This document shows, piece after piece, positions 33,261 to 44,981 of a stretch of 64,000 nt of DNA. The DNA is from Helianthus annuus (Eukaryota > Streptophyta > Magnoliopsida > Asterales > Asteraceae). Position 1 is the stretch's first letter, and each line of letters starts with the position of its first letter. The position numbers and the translations under genes were made by a program. The notes beneath the pieces are model-generated. The model was given only the letters and a program-made list of their open reading frames with translations, did no database searches and was not told the DNA's origin. Location: positions 127,459,695 through 127,523,694 of the forward strand of contig NC_035433.2 in assembly GCF_002127325.2 (NCBI RefSeq), written 5' to 3'.

Positions 33261-36030
33261 TGTAACATCCGTCAAAATCGAACCTCTGAAATCCGACCCG
33301 GATTTGCAAAACCGGACCCTTGTCAATTAAATAAAAAAATAGGAAGTTTCATTATTTTGATCGTCAAGATTTGTGTTGGATTAAAAACGAAATAGAAGTG
33401 GAGGTTTATAAGCGAAACTCGTTGAACTCGGTTAATGGTTATAAATAAAATAATTAACTACGTTGAAGATGGTAGTTAAAACAAAAAGAGAGTTTTAAAC
33501 GTAAAAAAAAAAAGAGTTAAGTGGTCTAAACTTCAAAGTTAAAGGTTTAGGGTTGTTTTTGTAATTATTAGAAACTATATATTGCAAAACAAGTTAACTA
33601 ACTAGGTTATTAAACCTAGTTAAGTTAGTCTTTATTTTATAATGATAATCAACTAGGTTAAGTTAGTTAGTTAGCATTATAAGAGAAATTAGTCAACTAA
33701 GTTAGTTATATTGAGTTAACTCAGTTAGTAAGAGAAGGGGGTAAAGTGGCTGTGAAACTTGTTAAATCAAATAAAATAAAAAGAAAGGGTGACCACAGGT
33801 ATCGAACCCGGGTACCCTCACTGAACAAGTAGAGCACGCACCAACTGGACTACACCAGTTCATGTGACAAAACCCAAGTCGTTAATATAAAACCAGATCC
33901 GAAACCCGACTGTCTCTTTCTCCTTCTTGACTGTACGCGATCCGGACCGGAATTTCGAAGATACGAAGCGTTTTTCCTAAACTGTTGGACTCCAAATTAA
34001 TACCAATTAACTCGCAATTATGGAGGGTTATGTTTATCATCTTTCAATCGTTCAAAACCTCTAGATAGTCGATTCATTTGAACCTAGTAACTACACCATT
34101 AAAGCCTTGTATGAACACTTGTGGGTTTTTAGCAAATCCATAAAATTCGATCACAAAAACTATATCATCAGATTCGTAGCTTTAAACCACGCAAATACCC
34201 ACTGAAAGTTCATCATATCATCAACCATACATCACGAATTTAATCGAAGAACATTCTAGGGCTTGTAACTTGTGTGGACGATATCTCCTTCAATTCTCAA
34301 CGTTTTCAGGTGATTCCAAAGCCCAACTTGCTTAATTTTTCGGTCTCTACAATAGCCCTCTATCAATTTTAGTGATATAAGGTTAATTTATTCGAATTTA
34401 ATTTTAGTTGAAATTAGGGTTCTTCATGCGTAGAATTTGGGGCTTTTAGCTTTAAACTTGTGTTTTGATGAAATTGAAACTATAGTATTGTTATACATCA
34501 TACTAGTGTATTCTGCATAAATTTTGGGAATTTCTAAATATCAATGGAATTTTGGTGAATTATTTATATTTTAAACACTAGTTAAATCAAATGAAAATAC
34601 AAGATAGTCTTAAATAAATTCAATAAATATTTTTGTTGATTATTTCAGATTATTTAAAAACTAGATAATTTTTATAGAACTTTCCTTAATTTTTGGGAAT
34701 ATATAAATTTAAATTGGATTTATTATGGTTTATATATATTCTAATAACTTAATAATACCATATTATCACAAATAGATTTTATAAACACTTTTATTAACTC
34801 TCACTGATTATATAATTGTTATAGAACTTTTATAGATTATTTCTATAGTTTTTAGTAACTATTATGCAACTAAAGAATTTGTGAAATTCTTATACAAATA
34901 ATTCACACTACAAAATTATTATTTTTAGATTAAAATATGTAATGATCACTAAATCTATTATATGTGATAAATAGATGAGTTTTATGCACTTATTAAATTA
35001 TTGGCTATATCACATATTTGAAAAACCATTAAAATGGTGATTTTACGATTTTGTCATTTTAATATATCCTAGAATAATATAATTATTGATTTGGTTATTT
35101 TGGTTGAATAAATATAATTCTAAGTCCCCAAATAGGAGAACTCAATTTTCTAAAATCAATAGGTTATCCTTACGTTTAGTATTTCGTTTATTTACATTGC
35201 GGTTATTATTTAGATATAAACCGTTCCTTTTCGTGCGATGCATTCTCGTGGACTAACACTTCGCAACCTGTGAGTAATTTCTTCCATTTCCCCTTTTTAA
35301 TCTTTTACAAATTTTGGGGTGCATCACGTTACACTTTTCGATTTACTTAACATGCTATAATCAAGTGTTATTATGTGAACGTCTTATGTGTATTCTATAA
35401 TTCTATATGTTATCTGATGTCAAGTCTATTGCATGCTATTATTCTAGTGGATCCACACGGCTGACTAGGTTCCCCACGGCCATGGGTTGTAGCCTAGTAT
35501 CGCCAACAGTATTAGACTCGCTCCTCGGGGCTTGAGCCTAATGCACGCTATTATCAGGAGTCTATTTATTTTGGTTGTTTGTGTTGTTATTGGTGGTGTA
35601 TTCTTGTTTGGTAAATTTGGATTTATGGATATGTTTACTATGTTGATGATATGAGACCATTTACACACTAACCTTGAGGTGCATGTTAAAAATATTTTTT
35701 TTTAAAAAGAAATAAATATAAAACTGTTTTCTATAAAACGGAGGAAATTATTCACCAACTTATTTGTTGACCCAAAAATATATTTTTCTAACGTGGTGCA
35801 GGTTTTCAAAGTTGATGATCAAGTGATGTGGACACGTAGCATGGGCCTTAGGAAAATAAATTGAAATCTTGATATGTTTGTTTTGAACAATGTATGAACA
35901 ATTTTGATTATTATATGTGATGTGATTATTTAAATGGATATGCTTTAAATATTGAAACAATAATTAGTTGTCATGAGCTATGGGCAATCATCATGCCCCG
36001 TACCTTTCCGCTGCGGGTCGGGGTGTGACA
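33261..36030 (+). repeat. Tekay-3 5' LTR (2770 bp)
   Basis: It is AT-rich and non-coding. It contains a tRNA-like stretch on its minus strand (33783-33862) and short inverted-repeat phrases such as TAACTAGGTTA (33595-33700). Confidence 0.92.
33783..33862 (-). other. tRNA-like sequence inside LTR
   Basis: On the minus strand a B-box-like GGTTCGATACC (33798-33808) lies about 40 bases downstream of an A-box-like TGGTGTAGTCCAGTTGG (33841-33857), the spacing of a tRNA. Stems are only partly complementary and there is no clear anticodon arm or CCA, so this is not a functional tRNA gene. It could be a tRNA- or SINE-derived insertion. It is repeated exactly at 40448-40527 in the other LTR. Confidence 0.5.
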
Positions 36031-37250
36031 GATTGGTATCAGAGCCAATGACTATAGGGAATTAAGATAAGTTATTAGACCCTTAGACTTAGTCTATAGT
36101 CGATTAGGTACCTTAGGTACCTTATGTGCTTAATTGTTTGATTGTCTTAGCTAAAAAAAAATTTATTTAAAGTGCCCATGATTTAAATTTTCTATTGTCA
36201 CACACATATGCATGTGAGCACATCAAATTTTTATATGCTAAGTATTATATGCCATGAATGACATGTACCTTATTATTAAACTATAATTTATTATTTCTTT
36301 TTCCATGTCACGTCGCACACACCTTAAACAATATGCGAATATTCAACATTCTAATTCTTATTTCGATATATCTAAAGTCTTGAATCAATTCATTTTCTTT
36401 GATACATTTCAATTACTCATGAGTTTGATTTCATTTCATTTTTGAGTTTCAAATTTCAATTGATATTTCATTCTCGTCAAAGTGAGTTCTTGTGACGGAC
36501 ATGTAGTAACTGGAAGGGTTACGTACCGGTAGTCGGGACGTCCTGTCTAGGCTGGCATTCGTATAAATCCACTTAATGGACCAGTTTGCCTACCTGGGGA
36601 CTATCGACGAGAGTACCAATACCTATTAGGCCAAAGCATGTCACACCAAACGTCACGTGAACTAACAACACTTTGATATGTCAAACGTGTTTGTGTTAAT
36701 TTATGGATACTATCCTAAACATTGTTTTACAGCACCCCAAAACTCGAGTCATTTATTGATTCACGATTTTATTCGGGTTAAGTTGTACGTTAATGGGTAG
36801 ACATATGAGGACCATGCGAAAGCTCGGTAATTGCGGGTGCACACGTAATTACGAAAGTGACGCACGGAAGTCATACTAAACCTTATGATGTGCCAAACCT
36901 ATGATTTTCAATATTTTATGATGAAATATTATTTTGTCATAAGTTTTAATATCTTGTCTTATTCCACGTGGTTATTATATTGTTTCATATATAAACCACC
37001 AGAGTAAATCCTTAAATATTCCACGAGATTCTAATGAACTTTCTTTACACAAGTCACCCTAATCTTGTTGTAATTTGTCAAAGGGTTAGACTTTTGTTAC
37101 CCTTTGATACTCCATAATATTTTTCATGAGATTTGTATTCTTGAATCATGGGATTTTCCCTAAGTTCCATAATTTCACAAATCTATGAATCCTAACCATC
37201 TGACCATGAATCCTCGTTAAGGGGCTATACATCCTACTTAATTTGTCCCT
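36031..37250 (+). other. Tekay-3 primer site and leader
   Basis: TGGTATCAGAGCC (36034-36046) directly follows the LTR and is complementary to initiator tRNA-Met. The following 1.2 kb is a non-coding leader without recognisable features. Confidence 0.85.
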
Positions 37251-37680
37251 CGCAGATGCCACTTATCGTCGTCGTCGTCAACCGAGGATTTCTAACTGAC
37301 GAATGACAGGTTTGATAGCTGAACAAATGGCCGCAATTATTTCTACTATAGTCGTTCAAGTCCAACAGGCGCTTAACGCTCACGTTTCGACGAATCAAAT
37401 CGAATAGGTTAAATCTGAACCGTCTCCACCCGATAACAACCATCAAAGGAGTGAGACCAACCACGATTACGCCATACCGGCTGTTCCGCTAAACCAGGTT
37501 GCCCCTAATCCAGTACCTGACAGAAAACCTTATCGTGGACATTTTCCATAACGCCCCACTTGCCAAAAACATCACCCAGCCAACACTTTGTGCCACCTTT
37601 GCACTTATTGTGGACTTTATGGTCACTTAATCGACACCTGTCGACACTATAACCCTCAAACAGAACCCACCTATGGCACC
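37251..37680 (+). pseudogene. Tekay-3 gag relic with zinc knuckle
   Basis: Short frames with stops read DATYRRRRQPRIS, then MTGLIAEQMAAIISTIVVQVQQALNAH, and then CTYCGLYGHLIDTC, a perfect C-x2-C-x4-H-x4-C zinc knuckle. The order, N-terminal arginine cluster, helical part and knuckle, is that of a Tekay Gag, but the whole capsid core is missing between the helix and the knuckle. Only about 140 codons remain. Confidence 0.7.
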
Positions 37681-38198
37681 ATTTAATGTACAACACGTGA
37701 CAACTCCATTTGACCAACCAAACACCCACCTTATGATCCAACCGTATGTCCACCCCGACGCTCCACTAATGGATCAACCGACCGTACTTTATGGCACCCA
37801 ACTCGTTCCTTACGATCGAGCCGATCAAACTGAACTAGAGAACCAGAGTAACTAGAAGGCACGCGGACGAACACACATCTAGATCCAAGACGCGGTCAGC
37901 AGCACGACCAAATTTTATGCGATGAGTTATTGCGAATAAAATGTTTTAAGTTAAATTTTGTATGAACTAAATGGAAATACATAAGGATTGTTCCAAATCC
38001 CCGAGCACAAATATAACAATTTGAATTTTGGTTATATGTTTTAAACCTTAACGAGTATAACAATTTGAAGTTTGGTTATGTTTTAAACCTTAACGAGTCG
38101 CCTAATATGAGTTGAACGTCACAATCCTAACCAATATCGTAAGTTCGTAACCTATGCCCAGAGTTTGGAAAATTCAAGTCGAGGGCACATGGTGACGA

Positions 38199-38201
38199 TA
38201 A

Positions 38202-38269
<68 letters not shown>

Positions 38270-38270
38270 C
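38199..38270. repeat. TTA/ATT trinucleotide microsatellite
   Basis: About 23 perfect ATT units in a row. Frames through it (poly-Tyr or poly-Ile) are artefacts. Confidence 0.97.
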
Positions 38271-39067
38271 TTAAAATTTGGTTTTATAAAATAATAATAA
38301 ATATAATAAATATATATGGGAAGTGTTCTACTAAACATGTATTTCCTAAAGTTTAACGAAAATATTTTCCTAGATAAACTATGTTGCTTTTTGAACAATT
38401 TAAAATATCAATGTGCTACACATGGTAAAGTGTAAGTATAGTTAACAAAACGAAATGAATGTGAGTTAAGTTAACAAAGTTATGGTTTTCTTAATTTATT
38501 TTAGGACCCCTCCACTTTTGTCCGAATCGTAATTATCGTCCGACTGGTGGAAGTGTAAATCAATGCTGCTACTTCATCTCCTTCGCCATTCGACTTCACG
38601 TTTAGTTTTCCCTCATTAACAACTTCACCTGCTACTCTCACTTCGTATCCTTGACGTTCACACAAACGCCAATCGATACAATTACCAACTCTAAATCAGT
38701 ACCGTTGATAGCCTGTGTCGTTGTCACACTTTCGACGTTACTATTTGTCGTCGTTTTCATCCTTTACCCAGACGTTTTGTTTGTATCGCTATGCTATGCA
38801 TCTATGATTTGTTTTATTGCTAGTTCATGTTGTTGCAGTTTCACATCATCACTCATCACGGCTTACCTTTTCCCATAACTTGTGTGATATGGGTATCGTC
38901 TCACTTATTAATAGACTGACCCTTTTTCCCCATAACTATGGATGTAGGTACTGCCACCATTTAGTCACACCCTTTTTGGGTTCGAGACTCACACATTAGT
39001 TGGTTGTGGTTATTTAATTAGTAAGTTGCGTTGTCGCATAGAACCAATCAAAACTGCTAACGAAGCC

Positions 39068-39307
39068 GATGAAACTTGATAAGGATATGGTGGATACGAC
39101 GCTGGTACTTCCTATATATAAGTGTTCTTATCAAACTATCAAAAGCCTCGTTAGATTGGTTGACAGTAGTTCTATGCAAGATGTGTTGTCAATCATGATT
39201 CGAATAACGATGTGGATGAAAATTTGATAGAGACATGGTGGATACGCCGCTGGTACTTCCTATATATAAGTGTGTCTGTTAAATTTTCAAAAGCAGCGTT
39301 AGACTAA
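39068..39307. repeat. Diverged direct repeat, unit about 92 bp
   Basis: Two units share ATGGTGGATACG.CGCTGGTACTTCC, TATATATAAGTGT and a CAAAAGC..CGTTAGA end. They are separated by about 54 bp. Their origin is unknown. Confidence 0.78.
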
Positions 39308-39925
39308 TCATGAGTGTGTTAGTTAGTTTGTTTTGGTTTTGTGATTGGAGAATTCAAATTCTATGATTTCGCTAATCTAACTCAAATTGTTGCATTTTGT
39401 GAGAAATACACCAAGATCCCAAGTCTTGACACAGATTGCAGTTTAGCATCACGAGTATACATCATGACTCAGTTGCGAATTCTCAAGTGTTACTAATAAT
39501 CTTTGGGACATGATTTTCTCTTAAGCCGCAATTAATCCTCGATTGGTCATTTATGGGCTTCACGGTTGTAATGATCGTATGACCTATGACTGGCTACCTT
39601 ATACATGACAGTTAACGCTTTTTAATACTGCACCTTTGGCATTTAAAAGCGATTCCTCAGTTGGGTATGTAACCCTTGTCAGGAACGCTACCGCCTCAAT
39701 AAGTCTACACCTCTTGATATATCCTAGTTTGAGCACATTCTTAGCAACGTCAGGACTTGTGGTTAACACTTGTCACCAGACATTCCTAAGGAACAATCTG
39801 ATCTTAAGATTCGAGTTCCGGACGCTATTACTAAATCTACCGATATCGTTTATGTCTATGGAATTCATCCTATACAATCAGTTTCCTCCTAATTTCGGGA
39901 CGAAATTCCCAAAAGTTGGGGAGAC

Positions 39926-42697
39926 TGTAACATCCGTCAAAATCGAACCTCTGAAATCCGACCCGGATTTGCAAAACCGGACCCTTGTCAATTAAATAAA
40001 AAAATAGGAAGTTTCATTATTTTGATCGTCAAGATTTGTGTTGGATTAAAAACGAAATAGAAGTGGAGGTTTATAAGCGAAACTCGTTGAACTCGGTTAA
40101 TGGTTATAAATAAAATAATTAACTACGTTGAAGATGGTAGTTAAAACAAAAAGAGAGTTTTAAACGTAAAAAAAAAAAGAGTTAAGTGGTCTAAACTTCA
40201 AAGTTAAAGGTTTAGGGTTGTTTTTGTAATTATTAGAAACTATATATTGCAAAACAAGTTAACTAACTAGGTTATTAAACCTAGTTAAGTTAGTCTTTAT
40301 TTTATAATGATAATCAACTAGGTTAAGTTAGTTAGTTAGCATTATAAGAGAAATTAGTCAACTAAGTTAGTTATATTGAGTTAACTCAGTTAGTAAGAGA
40401 AGGGGGTAAAGTGGCTGTGAAACTTGTTAAATCAAATAAAATAAAAAGAAAGGGTGACCACAGGTATCGAACCCGGGTACCCTCACTGAACAAGTAGAGC
40501 ACGCACCAACTGGACTACACCAGTTCATGTGACAAAACCCAAGTCGTTAATATAAAACCAGATCCGAAACCCGACTGTCTCTTTCTCCTTCTTGACTGTA
40601 CGCGATCCGGACCGGAATTTCGAAGATACGAAGCGTTTTTCCTAAACTGTTGGACTCCAAATTAATACCAATTAACTCGCAATTATGGAGGGTTATGTTT
40701 ATCATCTTTCAATCGTTCAAAACCTCTAGATAGTCGATTCATTTGAACCTAGTAACTACACCATTAAAGCCTTGTATGAACACTTGTGGGTTTTTAGCAA
40801 ATCCATAAAATTCGATCACAAAAACTATATCATCAGATTCGTAGCTTTAAACCACGCAAATACCCACTGAAAGTTCATCATATCATCAACCATACATCAC
40901 GAATTTAATCGAAGAACATTCTAGGGCTTGTAACTTGTGTGGACGATATCTCCTTCAATTCTCAACGTTTTCAGGTGATTCCAAAGCCCAACTTGCTTAA
41001 TTTTTCGGTCTCTACAATAGCCCTCTATCAATTTTAGTGATATAAGGTTAATTTATTCGAATTTAATTTTAGTTGAAATTAGGGTTCTTCATGCGTAGAA
41101 TTTGGGGCTTTTAGCTTTAAACTTGTGTTTTGATGAAATTGAAACTATAGTATTGTTATACATCATACTAGTGTATTCTGCATAAATTTTGGGAATTTCT
41201 AAATATCAATGGAATTTTGGTGAATTATTTATATTTTAAACACTAGTTAAATCAAATGAAAATACAAGATAGTCTTAAATAAATTCAATAAATATTTTTG
41301 TTGATTATTTCAGATTATTTAAAAACTAGATAATTTTTATAGAACTTTCCTTAATTTTTGGGAATATATAAATTTAAATTGGATTTATTATGGTTTATAT
41401 ATATTCTAATAACTTAATAATACCATATTATCACAAATAGATTTTATAAACACTTTTATTAACTCTCACTGATTATATAATTGTTATAGAACTTTTATAG
41501 ATTATTTCTATAGTTTTTAGTAACTATTATGCAACTAAAGAATTTGTGAAATTCTTATACAAATAATTCACACTACAAAATTATTATTTTTAGATTAAAA
41601 TATGTAATGATCACTAAATCTATTATATGTGATAAATAGATGAGTTTTATGCACTTATTAAATTATTGGCTATATCACATATTTGAAAAACCATTAAAAT
41701 GGTGATTTTACGATTTTGTCATTTTAATATATCCTAGAATAATATAATTATTGATTTGGTTATTTTGGTTGAATAAATATAATTCTAAGTCCCCAAATAG
41801 GAGAACTCAATTTTCTAAAATCAATAGGTTATCCTTACGTTTAGTATTTCGTTTATTTACATTGCGGTTATTATTTAGATATAAACCGTTCCTTTTCGTG
41901 CGATGCATTCTCGTGGACTAACACTTCGCAACCTGTGAGTAATTTCTTCCATTTCCCCTTTTTAATCTTTTACAAATTTTGGGGTGCATCACGTTACACT
42001 TTTCGATTTACTTAACATGCTATAATCAAGTGTTATTATGTGAACGTCTTATGTGTATTCTATAATTCTATATGTTATCTGATGTCAAGTCTATTGCATG
42101 CTATTATTCTAGTGGATCCACACGGCTGACTAGGTTCCCCACGGCCATGGGTTGTAGCCTAGTATCGCCAACAGTATTAGACTCGCTCCTCGGGGCTTGA
42201 GCCTAATGCACGCTATTATCAGGAGTCTATTTATTTTGGTTGTTTGTGTTGTTATTGGTGGTGTATTCTTGTTTGGTAAATTTGGATTTATGGATATGTT
42301 TACTATGTTGATGATATGAGACCATTTACACACTAACCTTGAGGTGCATGTTAAAAATATTTTTTTTTTTAAAAAGAAATAAATATAAAACTGTTTTCTA
42401 TAAAACGGAGGAAATTATTCACCAACTTATTTGTTGACCCAAAAATATATTTTTCTAACGTGGTGCAGGTTTTCAAAGTTGATGATCAAGTGATGTGGAC
42501 ACGTAGCATGGGCCTTAGGAAAATAAATTGAAATCTTGATATGTTTGTTTTGAACAATGTATGAACAATTTTGATTATTATATGTGATGTGATTATTTAA
42601 ATGGATATGCTTTAAATATTGAAACAATAATTAGTTGTCATGAGCTATGGGCAATCATCATGCCCCGTACCTTTCCGCTGCGGGTCGGGGTGTGACA
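39926..42697 (+). repeat. Tekay-3 3' LTR (2772 bp)
   Basis: It is the partner of 33261-36030 at a constant offset of 6665 until a T run near 42360, where it is two bases longer. Confidence 0.93.
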
Positions 42698-42702
42698 GTT
42701 AA

Positions 42703-43052
42703 ACTAATATTCAGCTCATTACCCCTTTAGAAATGAGATACAATCTAGCCTAAATAGCCGCCCATAAATCAAGCCTTGTTTCCATATCCTGTGCAACGTC
42801 TATCTTTAATTAAGCTCTTACCATAATTGTGATGACGCGTCCCTTGATCATGATGCTTAGAGCGTATTCTGCTAGATATTCCTGCAAAATAACATTGCAT
42901 TAAGCGAAGATGATCGTTAGTATGAGGATCCTATAATGTCCCATGATCCTGATCCTGAAGTCCTGCTGAGGATCACTGTCTGCCAAAGAAATAAGGATCA
43001 CTGGTTAGGATCACGTGTAAGGATCACCTATAATAAAAATCCAGCCCTAACA
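42703..43052 (-). repeat. Tat-C 3' LTR, second segment
   Basis: It continues the LTR after Tekay-3 and ends CCTAACA (TGTTAGG on the minus strand). The polypurine tract TTTTGGGGGCAAT follows at 43053-43067. Confidence 0.92.
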
Positions 43053-43174
43053 ATTGCCCCCAAAATATAAGGAGTTAATTGTAAATAGACGAGTTATATT
43101 TTGTTTTGATCTTATCTCCAACGGACAACTCCGAATAACTAGCCGTTAATATTGAACTAGCCGTTGCGATCATT

Positions 43175-43217
43175 ACGTCATGGATGTGACAATCCCTGCA
43201 AATCATGATTATAAATA
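43175..43217 (+). promoter_or_regulatory. Putative promoter of the antisense gene in Tat-C
   Basis: ACGTCA (43175-43180) and TATAAATA (43210-43217) lie 153-195 bp upstream of the aORF ATG. The spacing is the same as in Tat-A and Tat-B. This lies outside the LTR, so the gene appears to have its own promoter. Confidence 0.62.
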
Positions 43218-43369
43218 GGAGATAGGGTTAGGATCATTTTGCATTTAAATTCAAGATACACTCCCTTTATATTCTGCACCGAAGATTGATCAGGTATTCT
43301 TCTCTTTCTCTCTTTCTTATCTCTTTGCTCTGTTTTCTGCTTCTACTCTGTTTCCGTCTCGTCACAAAC

Positions 43370-44981
43370 ATGTTGCTCCGGAATTCTCCACACAAGGATT
43401 CCAAGAAGGATAGTCCCTTAAAAAGCCAGGGGATTATCAAGGATTCTCCTACGGAGAGGTGTTGCTTCACTGATGTTCACATAGACAGAATTCGTCATTG
43501 CTTTCCGGCGAATGCTGTTTTCAAGTCCTTCACACCTACCGCTCTGAGTGACTCTGTTTCGGATACCTGGGTGGCTTTTCCTGCTACTCCATTTACCATA
43601 GGGTATTCATATCCTTTTCCATTGTTCACCCAATCTTTCTTTTCTTTAACCGGCATCTCATATATCCAAGCTATGCCGATGATCTGGAGGGTTCTGTATA
43701 CCTTCGAGAGGATCATCGAGCAGGAAGGGATTGATCTGGGGATGGCGGAGTTAGCTGAGTTTTACGATCTCACCACCTTTGGTTCTCACCGGTATTTGTT
43801 GAAACGGAAAGCCGGGGAGGATCACCCTGTCTTCAAGGTTACTAAGAACGATACAAACTGGAAGCGTCGCTTTTTCTTTGTTAGGAGGGATTCCATCCCA
43901 GATGGGAAGGATCTGCCCAAGGAATGGGCCACTCATGGTAGGATAGAGGATCCTCGAAGGATCACTATCAGCCCTGTCTCATATAATGAGGATCACTAAT
44001 ATCTCTTTTTATCTTTTGTGCAGCTATATCCATTGCTCATCTGAAATTAAGCCCTGCTGCAAAAGAGAGAGTCCTAGCTTTTAAAAAGCTTAATCCTGAA
44101 ATCAGAAGTTTCCAAGTCACCGTCCAAGATTCTCAAGAAGTATCCTCTGCATCTTCCACTATGTCAAGTAAGTATCCTTATAGAAAATAAATTAAATGTA
44201 GGATTGTTTGATTAATAAAGCAACTTATCTTGTTTTTTGATTGTGTAGGTGCTGGAAAGTCTGCCATGTCTGTCAAATCTGCCTCCAAATTTGGGATAAG
44301 TGATCTTGCCAATGTCATATCTTCAAAGAAGAAGGCTCCTGCTGCCAGTCCTTCGGCTTCAGCCCCCAAGGCACCTATCCGGGGCAAGGGAAAAAAGAGG
44401 AAAACCTCTGAAGATCTCCAAGGATTTCCCCTCCTCCGTCAGCAATTCCTTGACTACGTGAATGAGGTAAGGATCACTGCCCCTGTTGGTTATCCGTTTC
44501 GAATATCCTGTTTCTTTGAGGATCATCCGGTTCTGGACTTACCTTACTTCCCTCTTTGCAGAAACTTGCCGAGATCGAGACCTATCTTGGCCATGTTGAG
44601 GATCAAGAGAGCCAGATTGCCGACCTTCAACAAATGGGCGTGCTTAAGGATCTCAAGATAGCAGATCTTGAGAAGGAACTCCGGGCCATGAAGGATGAAG
44701 CTGCTCAGAGGTTGATCGATATGGATAACGAGAAGCCGGAGATCACCCAAGACGCCAAGGTCTCCGCGGCAATTGCTATGTACAAGATACAACTTCAGAT
44801 GGCTGAGGAGGCTCAGGATCCTACCTTTGACAAAAGCTCGTGGGACGTTGAAGGTTGGAAGGCAAGGCTGGCGGACCTGGAGGACGAGGATGAGGCTGAG
44901 GAGATCCCCATGCTGGAAGGTGGTGATGCTGAGAAGGATCAAGGTGGAGATGCTGGTGGTGATGAAGCAGCGAAGGTGTAG
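43370..44981 (+). CDS. aORF of Tat-C: intact four-exon antisense gene (449 aa)
   Basis: Exons 43370-43937, 44024-44167, 44249-44466 and 44562-44981 join into 1350 nt without a stop. The introns are 81-95 bp with GT..AG ends, polypyrimidine before AG, and phases 1, 1, 0. Residues 1-189 resemble the Transposase_28 family of plant gypsy-type proteins (FTIGYSYPFPLF, MIWRVLYTFERI, NWKRRFFFVRR). Residues 238-310 form a Ser/Lys-rich linker with a likely nuclear signal, RGKGKKRK, at 282-289. Residues 311-375 form a coiled coil, and the end is acidic. ATG 43370 is chosen by comparison with Tat-A. Antisense extra ORFs between pol and the 3' LTR are known in Tat elements. Their role is unknown; a nuclear or regulatory role is inference. 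Confidence 0.75.

Larger units (their letters stand above)
37681..39925 (+). other. Tekay-3 interior without pol; polypurine tract at end
   Basis: I find no protease, RT, RNase H or integrase motif on either strand. Contents are a TTA microsatellite (38199-38270), a diverged direct repeat (39068-39307), and a polypurine tract AAAAGTTGGGGAGAC (39911-39925) next to the 3' LTR. A 119-codon frame at 39636 shows no recognisable motif. Confidence 0.75.
33261..42697 (+). mobile_element. Tekay-3: young, nearly coding-free Tekay-type element
   Basis: LTRs at 33261-36030 and 39926-42697 begin TGTAACATCC and end GGTGTGACA. As far as I compared them they are identical except for two extra T in a T run. 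GTTAA flanks the element at 33256-33260 and 42698-42702. The empty site survives at about 52527 in the other LTR of Tat-C, where GTTAA occurs once. A tRNA-Met primer site and polypurine tract are present. The 3.9-kb interior has only a decayed gag fragment and no pol. This is the form of a non-autonomous large retrotransposon derivative that moved recently using enzymes supplied by relatives. Confidence 0.93.

Noticed and set aside
33783..33862. Functional tRNA gene
   Set aside because: Only A- and B-box-like motifs are present. Stems are incomplete, and it is duplicated as part of LTRs.
38165..38398. Poly-Tyr and poly-Ile reading frames
   Set aside because: They are translations of a TTA/ATT microsatellite.
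39636..39995. 119-codon ORF at the end of Tekay-3
   Set aside because: It runs into the LTR and shows no pol or other motif; probably chance.
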